Positions 44,276 to 57,364 of a DNA stretch of 64,000 nt are shown piece after piece. Within the stretch, counting starts at the first letter, position 1, and every line of letters starts with the position of its first letter. This DNA comes from Punica granatum. Lineage: Eukaryota > Streptophyta > Magnoliopsida > Myrtales > Lythraceae. Position numbers and translations under genes: made by a program. The stretch spans positions 5,662,982 through 5,726,981 of the forward strand of contig NC_045134.1 in assembly GCF_007655135.1 (NCBI RefSeq), written 5' to 3'. The notes beneath the pieces are model-generated. The model was not told where the DNA came from. It saw nothing but the letters and a program-made list of their open reading frames with translations, and did not search any database.

Positions 44276-45770
44276 GGTGCTGCAAGGGGAACAATTAACA
44301 AAACTGAACGTCTGTAGAATGCTTCATTTCAATCCCGACAAAGATAATGTCTCAATGATTTCAACAATAGGGTCAACCTCTAGGACTCCATTATTCACAT
44401 TACATAACAATATTTGTAGTATTCATTTCATTATTCGGCTGCAGTTAAGTTCAACTTCAGATGCAAACCTGTTCATTGATGCGTTGTGTTTTCAATACAT
44501 TCCCAAGAAAAAGAACATTCTTTGGAGTCAATTCTTCAGACAGTGCATCATTTTTTCTATTATTTCTGTTGAGCATCGCACCTACTTGGTCTAAATAGTA
44601 ACTGAGTCTAAAAGAAGACACGCAAATGATGATCCAATCTACTAAAATGGTGCAACTTTAATCACCAACATTAGCTTACTCATAAACAACACTTGCTCTA
44701 TCATCACCACAGAGAGAGAGAGAGAGAAACAACGCTGTGCAACCCCAGATAATGAGCATTTCGGTAACAGAAACGCTCTGGGAATGGGCATAAACTCTCT
44801 TAAGTTCACTCCAGGAGCCTTTAACACAGTATTCAGGCCTCAATGACGAAGAAGCTGCCCAGGCTTACTCAGATTTCCGGTAAATTCATACAAGAAAAAA
44901 GGTCTCGAGAAACACTTTCCGGGAACTGCTTCTCTCATTGTACTAGATAAGAAAAACACCTCATTTCTTTGATTCCCAAAAGTAAGCTTCCCGAATGACA
45001 AAATTCTCAATCCTTTTTCTATACACAACAGACTCTGCTACCTCAATCAACAGGAAAATGAAACAACTTCTCATTAAGCTCACCATCCCTCCCAGTTGCT
45101 ACTACAAAGGCGTATACTTGGAACCACAAAGCACAACACTGACGAACCAGAGCAACTGAGACGAACAAGATAAGGCAAATCAAAGGAAATGGCCTGTTGC
45201 TCGATTACCTCACTTAACTACTACAAGTGGCCTCCCTGCAACTGTTCGATGAAAATCCCCAATGAGGAAATTGAAATCAACCCATCGAAGCGCAGGAGAC
45301 ACTGGAAAATTCTTCCACTCAGCTGAAAATCAATCAGCCCAATTTCGCTTCCTCCATCAAACAGCCGGCCAAGGCGCACGCTTCAGGCCCTGCTCACGTA
45401 ATTCAGCGGGAAAATGAAATTCTTGGCGCTTAAAACGGTGAGCCAAAAAAAAAAAACTAATTTTGTGGTCGGAGGAGAAGCTGCAATCCAATTGCCGACG
45501 ATGAACGGAAAGGGAGCTGACGACGGGGTTCCGATCACCTTATCATCGTCTGCGTCGCCCGAAAACTATGGAGCGATTGATTTCGGGGGCTTTTCTTTTC
45601 CTGTCCGTACTCCCACGGACGGGAACGCTACCTCCCTTTCTCTTTTTCCTAATGTTCCCCTCAGTATTCTTTTTATCTCAATCTGCTCCCTGTATTTTTA
45701 ATATATTATATGTTAGTACTTATAGTTTCGTGCCCCTCGAGTTTCGACTTGCTGGTTGACTTATAGAATA
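44276..45770 (-). promoter_or_regulatory. upstream region of the SANT-like gene
   Basis: An acceptor-like TTGCAG sits just before the ATG, so the leader may start in an upstream exon around 45200-45450. That exon is not proven. A (GA)n tract lies at 44709-44726. The plus-strand frame at 45414-45701 matches no family known to me. Confidence 0.3.
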
Positions 45771-46254
45771 AAAGTCAACTTGTAGTATTACATTTTCCAT
45801 CATTATAATATTTAAATGCCGAAAAGCGCAACATGGATGCTCTATTTAATCTCAATTTTAAAACTCTTAACTCTACAACGAGTTTCATTATATTTCCTTT
45901 CAATGAATTTTGTCACATTTTAATAATTGTATTTTTTCATAATTTAGTGTCAATTTCACTATGACCTCAAATGGATAGAAAAATGCTAGACATGACCTCA
46001 TCAAGGCGAGGTGATGTTGATGCCCAAACCATCCTCATAGATCACGATTGTTGGCAATGCCGACCCAAGGGCAAGGCCACTATGGCCTTCACTTAGAGCA
46101 TGTCCACTACAAGTGCCATGCTCGGTGCCTTGGCACACGTGGCACTTGCATTGGCCCTCACATCGGTATGTTCCTCGCTGGAGGAGGCACCAGGTGGAAG
46201 CACGGTACTTCTACAAGCACTGAGCCTTCCCGATGCCCAACCAATCAAGGCAAG
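45771..46254. other. intergenic, no gene seen
   Basis: Overlapping plus-strand frames at 46048-46306 (about 70-80 codons) have no recognisable domain and are in a moderately GC-rich, repeat-flanked patch. Confidence 0.4.
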
Positions 46255-46530
46255 TCATGCGGCCTCATCGGTTTCATGCGAGTTGTCGCTTATTGACTTT
46301 TTTTAAGGGCAAAAGATCCTTTTTTTTTTAATAAACAAAAGAGTTGTTCAATGGCTCTTTTGCCCCAAACTGGGCAAAAGAGCCACTAGCTTCTTTTTTG
46401 TTTTTTAAGGACAACTCATTGACTTATTTTGGACAAGCCGCACGGCCTTCCCCGGCTCATGCAACTTGTCGCTTATTAACATTTTTTTTAAGGGGCAAAA
46501 GAGCCTTTTCCTTTTTTAATAAGTACAAAA
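46255..46530. repeat. imperfect direct repeat with a 13-bp palindrome
   Basis: A segment beginning GCGGCCTCAT and containing TTGTCGCTTATT, AAGGGCAAAAGA and AATAA..ACAAAAGAGT (about 46259-46343) recurs about 185 bp later (from about 46443). Between them GGCTCTTTTGCCC (46353-46365) and GGGCAAAAGAGCC (46372-46384) form a perfect inverted repeat with a 6-nt spacer. The GGGCAAAAGAGCC word also appears in the second copy. It looks like a nested or decayed non-autonomous element. Confidence 0.6.
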
Positions 46531-47116
46531 GAGTCACTACTTCTTCTCTTATTTTAAAGGCAATCAATCGACTTGTTTTTTTTTAAGTACAAAAACCCTC
46601 TGTGGTTAGGGATTTGGACATATTGGACCACATGATTTTTTAAGAGACAATTAAAATCCTGTGATTTATTACGTGGGACATAAAAAACCTCACTACTACT
46701 TTTCTGCATTTTGGTCCTTAATCTTTAACATTTTTTTTACTTTATGGTTCTAAACATTTTTCTTTGTCATTTTTATCGTCAACTTTCAAAAATTTCTCAG
46801 TTTAGTCATAGCAAAGGGAGGGAGGGACTGCGACTGCAAATTGGCGACCCCGACCCCAGTCCCGTGGTCACCTGCAGCCATGGTAAAAAATGTTTAAATG
46901 ACTTTAGACCTCCAATTCTCTTGAATCATTCCTCGATTGTTGGCTGAGATGCATCATCGGAGTTAGCAAGAAAGTCAACAAAGATGGTTATTTTTAACCA
47001 AAAAACGAGATTATTGAAAATAAACCTCCATTGATGGTGCCATGGGATATGGTTAATTGTCACATGACTCGCATCGCATCGTATCATGACTACCTAACAT
47101 AAGAGTTAAAACTAAG
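46531..47116. other. intergenic, no gene seen
   Basis: Short frames only, including one at 46744-46947 without a known domain. Confidence 0.5.
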
Positions 47117-47448
47117 ATTGTATTTGATTACAACTTAATTAAATAAGTGTTTTTAAAAATTAGTTATAAGTTAGTTACGTGAAAAAATGAATGGGGGATA
47201 GAAAGATGAAAAATAATGATCATAATCTACTTAATCATTGAATCAAAAACCACTTAATGAATAAGAAAATTTTTTCACTTAATGAATAAGAAAATTTTTT
47301 AACTTAATGAAATAAGTAACTTTTCACTTATTAATACTCTTTTTCATTCACAAAATATTTTCTCATCCTTATTCTTGTTATCATCCCTCTCTTCTTCCTA
47401 TAAATTTCTTTCCTTAACTAATTAAATACTTAATTTTATCAAATACTA
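47117..47448. mobile_element. probable MITE
   Basis: The ends are imperfect inverted repeats: GATTGTATTTGATTACAACTT on the left and, on the other strand, ATAGTATTTGATAAAATTAAG on the right. The inside holds a direct repeat (CTTAATGAATAAGAAAATTTTTT twice, about 47254-47302). The interior is AT-rich without coding capacity. No clear target duplication was identified, so the class is open. Confidence 0.5.
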
Positions 47449-48854
47449 TCTAACTTTACATCATCCTAACCCAAAGTATAGAATAATCTGATATCTTATC
47501 CCGCACTAATCAGATTCACATGTGTCTATAAATATGACGACGTAGGTCTGTTAAAGGTGCTCTATTAGGTTTCTTTTACTGGGTCCAACTTGATAGGTGG
47601 ACTTTCATTTATATATATATATATATATATATTAATTTCTAAATTAAAGTCCTTTTTGGATTAATTTTCAGCAACTTTATATGGAATTTCCGAAGTTAAA
47701 TTATCATGAGAGCGTGCGTATCTAACAAATATTTTATATTTCACTAGGCTTGTGATATTAGATTTGCATCATCAAAGTTTATCATATATATATATATATA
47801 TATTAAATAAAAAAGCATTCTTGCATACGATGGAATCAAAGATTCGGAACTTAACCAGCATATTTTTTTTTAATTACATGGAGACTTAAAGAGTGTAATA
47901 TAATAAATCAAAAATTTAATAGAAGGGCATATATAATTTCACTATAAAAACACAATATAAAATTTTAAATACCAAATAAATATATATATATATATATTAT
48001 ACTATATCCCTTGATTTAAAAGTTTAATTTGATGGGGATGACAATAGCCTGGATCCAAACGAGGTTATTTAATTAATTTTGATATGGTTGTGACTTGTGA
48101 GTCTTGTGACCCTAAAAAGTAATTGAATAAATTATTATTACTGGCCAAAGGAGAACGAATGATGCAGGGGATTACGAAATGCATGGGCCCACAATTTCCT
48201 GAAATTGGACCCACACGAAGACCCCCTGTTTTGACTGGAGTGCTCGCGCTGTCCTCTTTTTCTTTATTTATTTATTTATTCTTTTTTGATTTTTATTTTT
48301 AAAAAAAGGTTTATATAAGTCTAACTCCGGTAAATAGAACGGTAAAAAGTTATTTTATTTTGCTTAGCTACAACGTACACAGGCCTTCACATGCTCGTTC
48401 CTTCAAATACTCAAATAATATTGCATACGTGAGTTTAGATGGAAGTGGTGACTCTTTAAATCCATGAGCCACCTACTAAGAGTTTAGATTTCATATGAAA
48501 AAATTAAGAAAAATCTTTCAATTGCTTATAGAGCGGGAGAAATTGTAAATTTTACTTAGTATCAAAGTGGGATACATGACCTGGTAGGCTCACTCACGTC
48601 AGGTCCAGTTAATTGTCTCATAATAAGTTGTTGATGACAAGTATTGAGAGTTTAAAATAAAAAATGAAACAAAATTAAAAAATTCAATTTGTCTGGAAAA
48701 GATTAAATACCTCAATTTATCCTCAATCGCTTATTTTATAATTTTAGTAGACTGGAAAATTTTGCATGTATGTAAATAAATAAGGAACAAAAGATGGCAC
48801 ATTCTAAATAAAACAGAAAATAATTTCATTATATTACGTCAAGAGACCTTTCTC

Positions 48855-48855
<1 letters not shown>

Positions 48856-48894
<39 letters not shown>
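48856..48894. repeat. (TA)n microsatellite
   Basis: An uninterrupted TA run of about 19 units, the longest of at least six (TA)n tracts in this window. Confidence 0.95.
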
Positions 48895-48897
<3 letters not shown>

Positions 48898-49395
48898 ATA
48901 AGTCAAAAGAGTGGGAATCCCAGCTTGCTTGAGAAAGTTCGGCAAATGAGAAGACAGCTTATGAAGCACTAAAAAGTTGATGGAGCTTTCTTTCGTATGA
49001 TTGCTGTATTTTATTGATTTTTTACCCTATGTTATCTTGACATGGAATGAGAAAATTGTATTAATTATTTAGATTAGATACACTTAATCCACAATTAAGC
49101 ACTCAAATTATGCCTAAGATGTCGGAGAAATACCTAATTATGTATCTTAAGTGATTTGCAGCAGGAGAAAATATCATTAAAATTATAGCGAATACATTTG
49201 CCAGCCACACGAGTAATGAAACTTAAATTTAACGACGTTAGACATCATTTGTTTATTTTTTCGGTGGACAAGAAATCATTTACTTTATTTAAGTGGAATT
49301 TGAATTATGTTATTGGAAGAACGAAAGATATGTATGAAGGGGGCTGCTGCTTCCGTTATTGTTTGGTTCCGCGGTTTAAGATATGACTATTCGAT

Positions 49396-49425
49396 GTTTG
49401 ACGTTTGACGTTTGACGTTTGACAT
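49396..49425. repeat. TTTGACG tandem repeat
   Basis: Four successive TTTGAC units spaced seven bases apart, followed by GGATTTGACCG about 10 bp later. The core TTGAC resembles the W-box recognised by WRKY factors, but no gene starts nearby. Confidence 0.7.
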
Positions 49426-51759
49426 TAACCGTGGATTTGACCGTTTGGAGTCTTTGGACGGTCACAGTTAAAACTTGAAAGATCTTTTTTTTTTTTTTTT
49501 GGGTCAAAAAACTTAAAAGATCGACTGAAACCACTTAACCCCTCAACATATCATCAACTATTGGAAAATGAAAATAACAATAACACGTTATGCTCAAAGA
49601 AAATTACACAAAGCAATTGCATGTGTTGTGGTAGCACATGCGTATCATGTAAGTCCGTCCTCTCATATCTATAAGACCGGCAGCCTGAAGTGAGATTAAC
49701 TTGAGATCGGCTATATTGGTTTAGGTTATTGATAAAGAAATCATCGGCTCGAGAACACCTTTTGGCCACTACTATCGGTAATTGGCAAAAACATATACAT
49801 GTAGGTCTATTCATCCATATATAGAGTAAAATTGCTTATATCGAAAAACAATTAATTGATCATATATAGGACTAAACCATAAACCATTGGCATGTGAAAA
49901 AATTAAAATATATTAAATTGAGTATAAAAATGTATATATCAAATTTGTAAGAGAAATTTTAAAAAACTTAAAAACAAGTTAATATTAGTCCAATTTCCTA
50001 GGCGGTTATTATTAATGATTATTGTGTGAAACTTAAACTATTTTATGATATTTTCTTATTCTTAAGAAGCAAATTATTTTTAAAAATATATATAATTATT
50101 TTATAAATGAAATAAATATATGAAAAAATGAAACCGTGAATAACATAACGATAGATATTAAAAAAATTTCACTGTGCTAAAAAGCCAATATGATTTCCAA
50201 AATTAATTATTAAAAATATGCTTTCCAAAATTCAAAGTGATCACGTTTGTAATGACCATGTTATTTTATTGTGTTGAAATTGATTATTAAAAATACTTAT
50301 TGTGTTAAAAAGCCAATATGCTTTTCAAAATTCAAAATAATTATCATAAAAATGACGTATAAATATTTTAAGCTAGTAAATAAAAAGATAATTTTCAAAA
50401 AAATTTATGATCTCATAAATAAAAAATATTATGATATAGTGCTATGAGCTTAAACTCGTAAATAAAATAAAATTTTAAATTTTAAAAATAAGAATCTCAT
50501 AAATATTTTTTAAAAAGAGCAAATTGAAGTTTTATTCTATTTATTAAACTTAATATAAGTCAATCTATATGGATAATTAATAAGGATACGATTCTGCATA
50601 TCAATTAAAATAAATAGTTTCGAAATATTATTATAATAATTAATTTGCTATGTGGCAAATAATTAACTCATTCTCATTATTAACGAATAAAATGTTAAGA
50701 TATATATTTGAAATTATAATTAACAATCGGAAGTTTTTACTATTTTTTATCAAAAAATTTGTGTTTCAAAATGTAAATAATTTCAATAAGAAATGGTATA
50801 GGAATATATGAAATGAACTCATGCAATGCACGAGATAGAAAGCTAGTATATATAATAAATTAAGAGGCGACTATTAGCATTACGTGCAAAAATAATACAC
50901 AACAAATACTAAAAAATTAAGAGTTTGGACAACTCACCTTAGTAGAATAAAAAAATGCAAATAAATAAAAGCAAAAAAAAAAGTATCTAACGTGAAGAAG
51001 AAAAAATGGGGGATGAAATATAAGGAAGAGAGAACTCACCCAAAAAAATCTAGGGAAGAGAGAGTGAGGCGACAGGGTTTCTCGTGATTTATAATAGTAT
51101 AGATAAATAGATATCAATAAAGATATAGATTATTATATTATGCATTAATATTTATTAATAGCTGAAGATATTTTATTGATAGAATATTAATACTAATCGG
51201 GAAAATGAGAGAGAAAGAAGTCCACTTGGGCTGGCTCGCTAACACATATGTGTCTATAAGTACTTACAACTCCTTAAACCCTGTCGTTAAGATGTTGAAA
51301 GAGATAGACAATGACTGGAAAACCTAAGCCACCTTATTATCACACTCAGAAAACTAAAGGTTACTCAAGCCTAAGAAAGAAAACTCGAAAATTTGCAACC
51401 CCAAGCAGCTAAATTAGCCGAACTAGTCATGGTAACGGAAAAAAAAACCCCAATCTCGTCTTCACAATGACAAAATCTCCGCTCCCGGAAAAATATTTGA
51501 TGTGCCTTCGGAAGCATTGAGTTCATTATCAAGCTCGAGCTTCTCTGTGTACTTCTCCGAACCATGATATTTTCCTGTGTATACATTGTACCTGCATATA
51601 TATACGATATCGTATTATTAAGGACCGCGTTAAAAAATATATTTAAGCGCCGCATGTAGTGCGTTACGGTTTAACTCGAAATAATGTAAATTTTGGTGCG
51701 ACATCTTTTCCTGTCATCTGAGATGCCGGGATTAATTTTGTCCGAGATATCATTAACCT

Positions 51760-52461
51760 TTAGAAGTTCCAAAGGAAGGATGATTGGTATGTATAATTGC
51801 CACCACTACCGCTACCATCATCGTTATCATCATGATCATGATCATCCTCATCATGTCCATCCCTAACATCACTGTCCATAGCTAGGGGAGAATGCAACTG
51901 ATGACTCCCAATCATGTATTCCATCTCACTATATAAAAACCCGAAATCCGAAACCCTGCCCTCATTCTCATGGAGCGCGCCCAAGAAAGACCAGTCTATG
52001 CTATTCCCTCCACTGCCCTGGGCAGCAACCCCACTAGAACGTGGCGGCTCATCGATGCTGCTCTCTCCTTCAGGACCCGGATGATGTTCGTTTGCAAACC
52101 GAGCTGCCACAGCCTGGATCTCCTGCGGCGAGAGATTGTGGGCCCCAACAATATCGGGTGGGCTGCTCGGGAAGTTGAACTTTGCATTTTGGCCGCGCAA
52201 ACAGAAGAGTGCAGCGTCAAAGGCCCTCGCCGCCTTCTCGGCCGAATCGTAGGACCCGAGCCATATCCTCTCCCGGCTGTTGGGGAGCCTTATCTCAGAC
52301 ACCCACTTGCCCCACTTCCGCTTCCTCACGCCCTTATACTTGGAGGACGAGGGAGAGGAGGTGGAAGAAGAAGGAGAAGGCAAAGAGGATGAATGATCTT
52401 CAGGATCCAACGGTGCTCCCGCCGCTCCCGAGCATGATCCACCAGTCACATTCGGCTTCAT
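51760..52461 (-). CDS. AP2/ERF transcription factor, DREB A-5 (ERF016-019/ORA47-like)
   Basis: This is a single-exon gene of 233 aa. A Ser/Pro-rich N-terminus is followed by one AP2 domain (about 41-98: [40 protein letters not shown] and [13 protein letters not shown]). The WVSEIRLP strand, with Val but Leu instead of Glu at the second DREB-diagnostic position, matches the ERF016-019/ORA47 subgroup. A middle helix ([17 protein letters not shown]) is shared by this subgroup. The C-terminus is unusually acidic with His ([19 protein letters not shown]), then ends QSSFLWNF. It is expected to act in the nucleus on DRE/GCC-like sites in stress or jasmonate responses; that role is by family only. 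Confidence 0.95.
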   Translation of the reverse strand: MKPNVTGGSCSGAAGAPLDPEDHSSSLPSPSSSTSSPSSSKYKGVRKRKWGKWVSEIRLPNSRERIWLGSYDSAEKAARAFDAALFCLRGQNAKFNFPSSPPDIVGAHNLSPQEIQAVAARFANEHHPGPEGESSIDEPPRSSGVAAQGSGGNSIDWSFLGALHENEGRVSDFGFLYSEMEYMIGSHQLHSPLAMDSDVRDGHDEDDHDHDDNDDGSGSGGNYTYQSSFLWNF

Positions 52462-52554
52462 ATTGCTGGAAATTGTGGTCCAGATGAAGGACCAGGCTAC
52501 CGATATTCCGTCTTTTCTTTGTGCGGATGATAGAAGTTTTTTGGCGGGGAGTTG

Positions 52555-52563
52555 TATAAATAG
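52555..52563 (-). promoter_or_regulatory. candidate TATA region of the ERF gene
   Basis: TATAAATAG on the plus strand, reading CTATTTATA on the gene's strand, lies about 95 bp upstream of the ATG. The near-symmetric sequence can serve as a TATA element, but orientation is not ideal. Confidence 0.35.
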
Positions 52564-55500
52564 TTGATCGTACGGAATTCGTTTCTATGTCCTAAGCGTG
52601 TTGGCCCCTGCAGACTATCAGTGGACGGAGGGGAAGGGACACGTGGCGGTCGGGGAGGGGAGATGACGTGGCGACGCGGTAGGGCCAATGATATAAAATT
52701 AATGAGCACGTGGGAGATATGCAGCATATTTTGGTGGGGGTCCTGACATCTGATGTATAGGTTTGGCGAGCCGCAGGCCGCTGGATGCTTCTTCATAAGG
52801 TACTTTCCCACGCTCTCCACTGGCGCGTGAATCCACCTGTCGATCCACTTACATAAATAGAAGTACTGAATTTGATGATGATGATGATGGTGATGATGGT
52901 AAAAAAAAGTGACTGTAATGAATGTATTGAACTAAAGGACTATAGTGATATTACTCTGAAAAAAAAAAACTATAGTGATACAAATCAATATACAATGATA
53001 CAAGTCAAATTCAACCCAAATGATAAAACTCTCACAATTTGAATTTTCTCCGTTCATAATATTCAAATTTAAAATTTTATTTAAGATAAATAAACGATTA
53101 AACACTTCGACTAACCCACCTTAGTGATAAGTGACGTTATTATTTTCTCTTCCCGTGGGCATTCACTCTTTATATTATGTTTCTAATGGCTTAGGTCACT
53201 TGTTGTTAGGAGATATTTCGGGATTTGTTATACCCCGCCTTTCAACTGTTTGATTTTCTCTGGGCCTTGGCCCCATTAATCTACCTAAAAAAAGTGACAT
53301 GTTAATGTTGCACAACATCACTTACGAACTCCAAAGGTTTTTCGGCTATAGAAGTCGAAAAGATATATATATTCATTATTATAAAAAAAGATTCACTTTT
53401 GTGACACATGGTCTCTGAGAACAAAACCATAATCACTCTACTTTATGAACCACGAAGAACTCACTTTTTTGTAAATGACATCGATTTCATGAAAAAATAA
53501 AGCAGTGTGAACAAAATATGATTGATAAGAAATAAAATATTATCAAAATATGTGGTTGCAAATGAAAAATTAAAACTAATCCTTGTGGACTAATCTTAGT
53601 AATGGAAGGACTTTAATGTTAACTATATGTTCGATCCACTAGTAATCACCGATTTGTCAATATGCCGGTCAAATCTAGCACGTGCATAGAACGGGCCTTT
53701 CGTCTAGTCATTGTTAATAACATTAACTAAAGGGAAGATTCTATAGTACAAGCAACAAAAGTGATTGTACCATTGAGTCAAATAAATATTATAAAAAATT
53801 TAGATAAAAATACATTATTTAATATAGTTAGGTAAATATCTTTGAAATATATCGAAATTATTTCAAAATTTATGTTGTTTACTTTAAAAATTTATGTAAT
53901 TTATTTTTAAAAATTATGTACTTTACTTTATTAATAATTTACTATAAATTTAAGTAGTTTACTACCAGTTGAAATAATTTACTTCGATTGAAAGGTACAA
54001 TCATTTTAAGGTGATTGCACCATATAACTTCCCTAACTAAAGACCATTCGAAGTTTCTAGAACATTTTGAAGTAAGTTTTGACTTAACTAAATCAATATC
54101 AACCACTGAAAATCTTATTTGAGTGATCATACTTCTTGATTTAACCTTCATATGGATTTAGAGAAATGAAGGAAAAGGGAGGGGATGGAATAATAAATTT
54201 GCTTCTCGCAATTACGGAAAAAAAGGGAAGGGATGGAATAATCATTTAACCTTCGTTTGGATTTAGTGATTTATGGTGCAAAATTAGTTGTATGGTATAA
54301 TCAAAATTTTCACTATTGAATGATAGATAAATTATCTATTAATTTACCAATAATTGCAATCCAACATTCAAAAATGATAAAAAAAAGATTGAATTATAGA
54401 ATTTTTCTAGGTGAATAAACGATAGAAATTTTCAGGATCTTTATTACAATCCAAATAATTTTTTTTTTGACTTTTTCTAGGTGTGTAAACGAGTTGAGCC
54501 GAGCACGTACATATAGGGTTCAAGCTTGGGTTCATAAGACTTTACCTAGGCTCAAACTTGAGTTTGAACTTGATGTAACTTGAAAGCCCAAGTTTGACCT
54601 TGGCTCGTCAAACAAATCAAAGGTTCGAGCTCGGCTTGTGTGAGACTCGACCAATGGGCCAAGTTCAATAAAAAAGTCGGACTTGACTCGGGCTTAGGTT
54701 TGAGTTTGATCCTTTTAGACTAAAAAAAAGCTATATAAATTAAATTATAAAACAACAATATTATACAAAATATAATTTTAAATAATAATAATAATAATAA
54801 TAATAAAAGCTCGTTTAGCTAGAATGCTAGAGCTTAATAAGACTAAGCAGAGCTCGAGCTTCTGTCCAGTGAAACCCGAACTATTCACGAATAATCTGGT
54901 CTCATTTACAACCTTTTAACTTTTTCAGAAACCACGCGCATGAGGAAGCGCGTGTACAGTTAGCCTGATCTATCTGGAGATGACAAAAAAGAAGGCTGTG
55001 CAACAGTCAAAACCAAATAGTCCTTAAGTGGAGCCCACCTCAGAAGACAAGTGGGACCCATGCACTGCACTTTGGACGTACCCGTGGATTGGGATCAGTC
55101 ACCGTTTTTTGCGCCAAAAAAGAAAAATGTTACTTATTTACCTAAATTAATTTTTATTATGATTCAAAACAGGTTCTAGTTTTGCTATTTTTATTTTTAA
55201 CTCCATCTTTACCTATCTCGTGAATTTATATCTATATCTGCTACTTTCTTTTCTTTCTAAGATGCCCTAGATTCGGAAATAGAATCTTGACATAATCATA
55301 CATGCTTTGTTTATTATGATCCTGATTACTTTTTAAAAATGAGCCAAATTTAAGATTAGTTTCAACTTTATTTGAATGAATTTGATTGGTTAAATTTTTG
55401 AATTTTATTATGAATGCATAAATTGACACAACATACACGCTTTGATATAACAACACTAGGTAATTTGACATATACTCGAGATCCATATGGTCGATACAGT

Positions 55501-55715
55501 TGATTATACAAAAAACAAATATGCAGTTGATTCATTTGTATGATTTTAACTAAAGAAAATACAATATGGAGAACGGGGACCTCTAGAGTTTTTTTTTGTT
55601 TAATTAATTTGATATCAAAATCAAGAATTTAAATAAATTATCATTTTTCTCTCTGAACTTTGATATGACCTCAAAGAAATAGATAAGATAGGAGAATATG
55701 TATTTATATATAAAT
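52564..55715. other. gene-free region with local repeats
   Basis: An imperfect direct repeat of about 105 bp spacing (TTAACCTTC..ATGGATTTAG at about 54141 and its TTTGGATTTAG version at about 54246) frames two copies of GGGAXGGGATGGAATAAT. A GAT-rich run lies near 52873-52890 and an AAT run at about 54780-54806. A diverged GAGCC/GCTCGAGCTT-rich patch at about 54490-54870 looks like an old dispersed repeat. No gene seen. Confidence 0.5.
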
Positions 55716-56081
55716 GGATAAATTGCACTGGTGGTCCAAAAATTTTTACAAATGTTTCAATATGGTACAAAATATTTTTTTTGCTACTTGATAGTACAAA
55801 ATGTTTTAAGGTTGTTTTAGTATAGTACAAACCGTCATCTCGCCATTGACGCCGTCAAATTAATACTGATGGTGCAAAACCAGTTTTTGTGGGACGTTAC
55901 ATGATGGTGCAAAATTTACAAATCTTATAAAGGACAACTTGATTGCGTCAATAGCAAAATGACGGTTTGTACTATACTGAAACAACTTCGAAACATTTTG
56001 TACCATCAAGTAGCAAAAAAAACTTTTTGTACCACATTGAAATATTTGTAAAACTTTTTGAACTTCCAATGCAATTTACCC
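55716..56081. mobile_element. MULE-type fold-back MITE with 9-bp target duplication
   Basis: The 366-bp element has very long inverted arms (about 55716-55862 and 55937-56081) around a short loop. Termini are GGATAAATTGCACTGG on the left and GGGTAAATTGCATTGG on the right (opposite strand). Both arms share TTTCAATATGGTACAAAA-like, GCTACTTGAT and AGTATAGTACAAACCGTCAT. The 9-bp sequence TATATAAAT lies immediately outside both ends (55707-55715 and 56082-56090). This is the target duplication length of Mutator-like transposons. No coding capacity is present, so it is non-autonomous. Confidence 0.88.
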
Positions 56082-57364
56082 TATATAAATATATATATTA
56101 AAAATTATAAAAAAGGTGCCATTTGCAATTTGATTAAAGCAGTCACTTCTCCCTAGTCTCCAATCAGTAACGCGTTAACATCTAAAAGGGAATGTTTAAG
56201 AAGCCATTGATTGGCCATTTGAGAGGCTTTTCTTTGACTAAGAAAATTTTCTCAGCGCAACTATTGACCAAACCCCATGCATGCACGCCTCCACGAGAAA
56301 TCACCCTAACATCGAGTGAATTATTCTCTACGACGTGAAAAATTGGATGTATATTTAATTCCTATGCGAAGTTTAAGACCGAATCAAGAGTATAACATGC
56401 ATGCAGTGAGAGTCGACCTTCAAGTTTGGAGTATGCTTCGAGCTCTCGGTTATTGCTACAACATCGAGATCGCCGACAAGATGTCAATATTATCGATAAT
56501 TAGTTTTTTTTTTAGGTAGATAATAATTAGTTATTTCTGATCTCATATTTTGAAATGTTAATCGATGACTCAACTTGGAGCGTCAGCTAGCAAAGGTACA
56601 TTTTAGGACCAATGGGAACACTTCGAAGTCATGGAATGTTTTTTTTTTTTTTTTTGGGGAGAATTGAAGTCAAAGAGGAAAAGGTGTTATTAATCAGAGA
56701 GTGCATTTGACTATGCAAATGCTCGTGCATTGATCGGCTGACCTTCTTATACTATTGTAAACGGTCAACGGCTTCTGCTTTCTCTATCTCTCTGTCTCAG
56801 AAATGCTTGTAGGGCGGGCCCCACTTCAAAGGTTTTGTCCACGCAAGAGGGGAAATTGGAATTTGCGCGCGAGTCCGCGTTTTCAATTTGGACTCGCAAA
56901 CCCGATACAATTCTCCACCATTTTTTTAGTTTTTCACGGGTCGATGATCGAAATGGCATGTAAATGCATTGCTTGCACACGTTATGGTTTCACCGTCCAA
57001 ACTTATAAAGTCCAGCCTGGATCAGAAAATCCGAACACACCAAAACGCCACCAAAGGTTCGGAGATTATGTGGAAATCCCTGAGACAGATTCTATCGAGA
57101 GTCAGATGGATCGGATCTTTGTAATATGATCCGGATTCCGACCAGTTAAATTACAACTTTTCTCAATATTCAGACATCTTAGCTACATCTTCCTTGCCAC
57201 ATAAACACATGATCTCTACAGTAGCCCCTCATTTGACACACAACAAATAAATTTGGGATCTCCGACGATCAGGAAAGAGTTCAAAACCTTGAGGTCGAAC
57301 TGCTTTTCTTGCGGCCAGCATCAGGTGGATGGAGATAAAGAAGGGGATTCATTGGAGTCCGCGA
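56082..57364. other. intergenic, no gene seen
   Basis: Only short frames (56316-56519, 56803-57129) are present, without known domains. The end near 57364 is probably the 3' UTR of the SNM1-like gene. Confidence 0.5.

Larger units (their letters stand above)
47449..51759. other. gene-free, very AT-rich region with (TA)n tracts
   Basis: (TA)n microsatellites lie at about 47610-47632, 47784-47803, 47981-47997 and 48856-48894, the last about 39 nt long. A TTTGACG repeat lies at about 49396-49425. No supportable gene was found; frames at 49198-49386, 50917-51117 and 51371-51655 are short and unlike known proteins. Confidence 0.55.

Noticed and set aside
54490..54870. GAGCC/GCTCGAGCTT-rich patch as a gene or regulatory cluster
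   Set aside because: No open frame; it looks like a diverged dispersed plant repeat whose ends I could not define.
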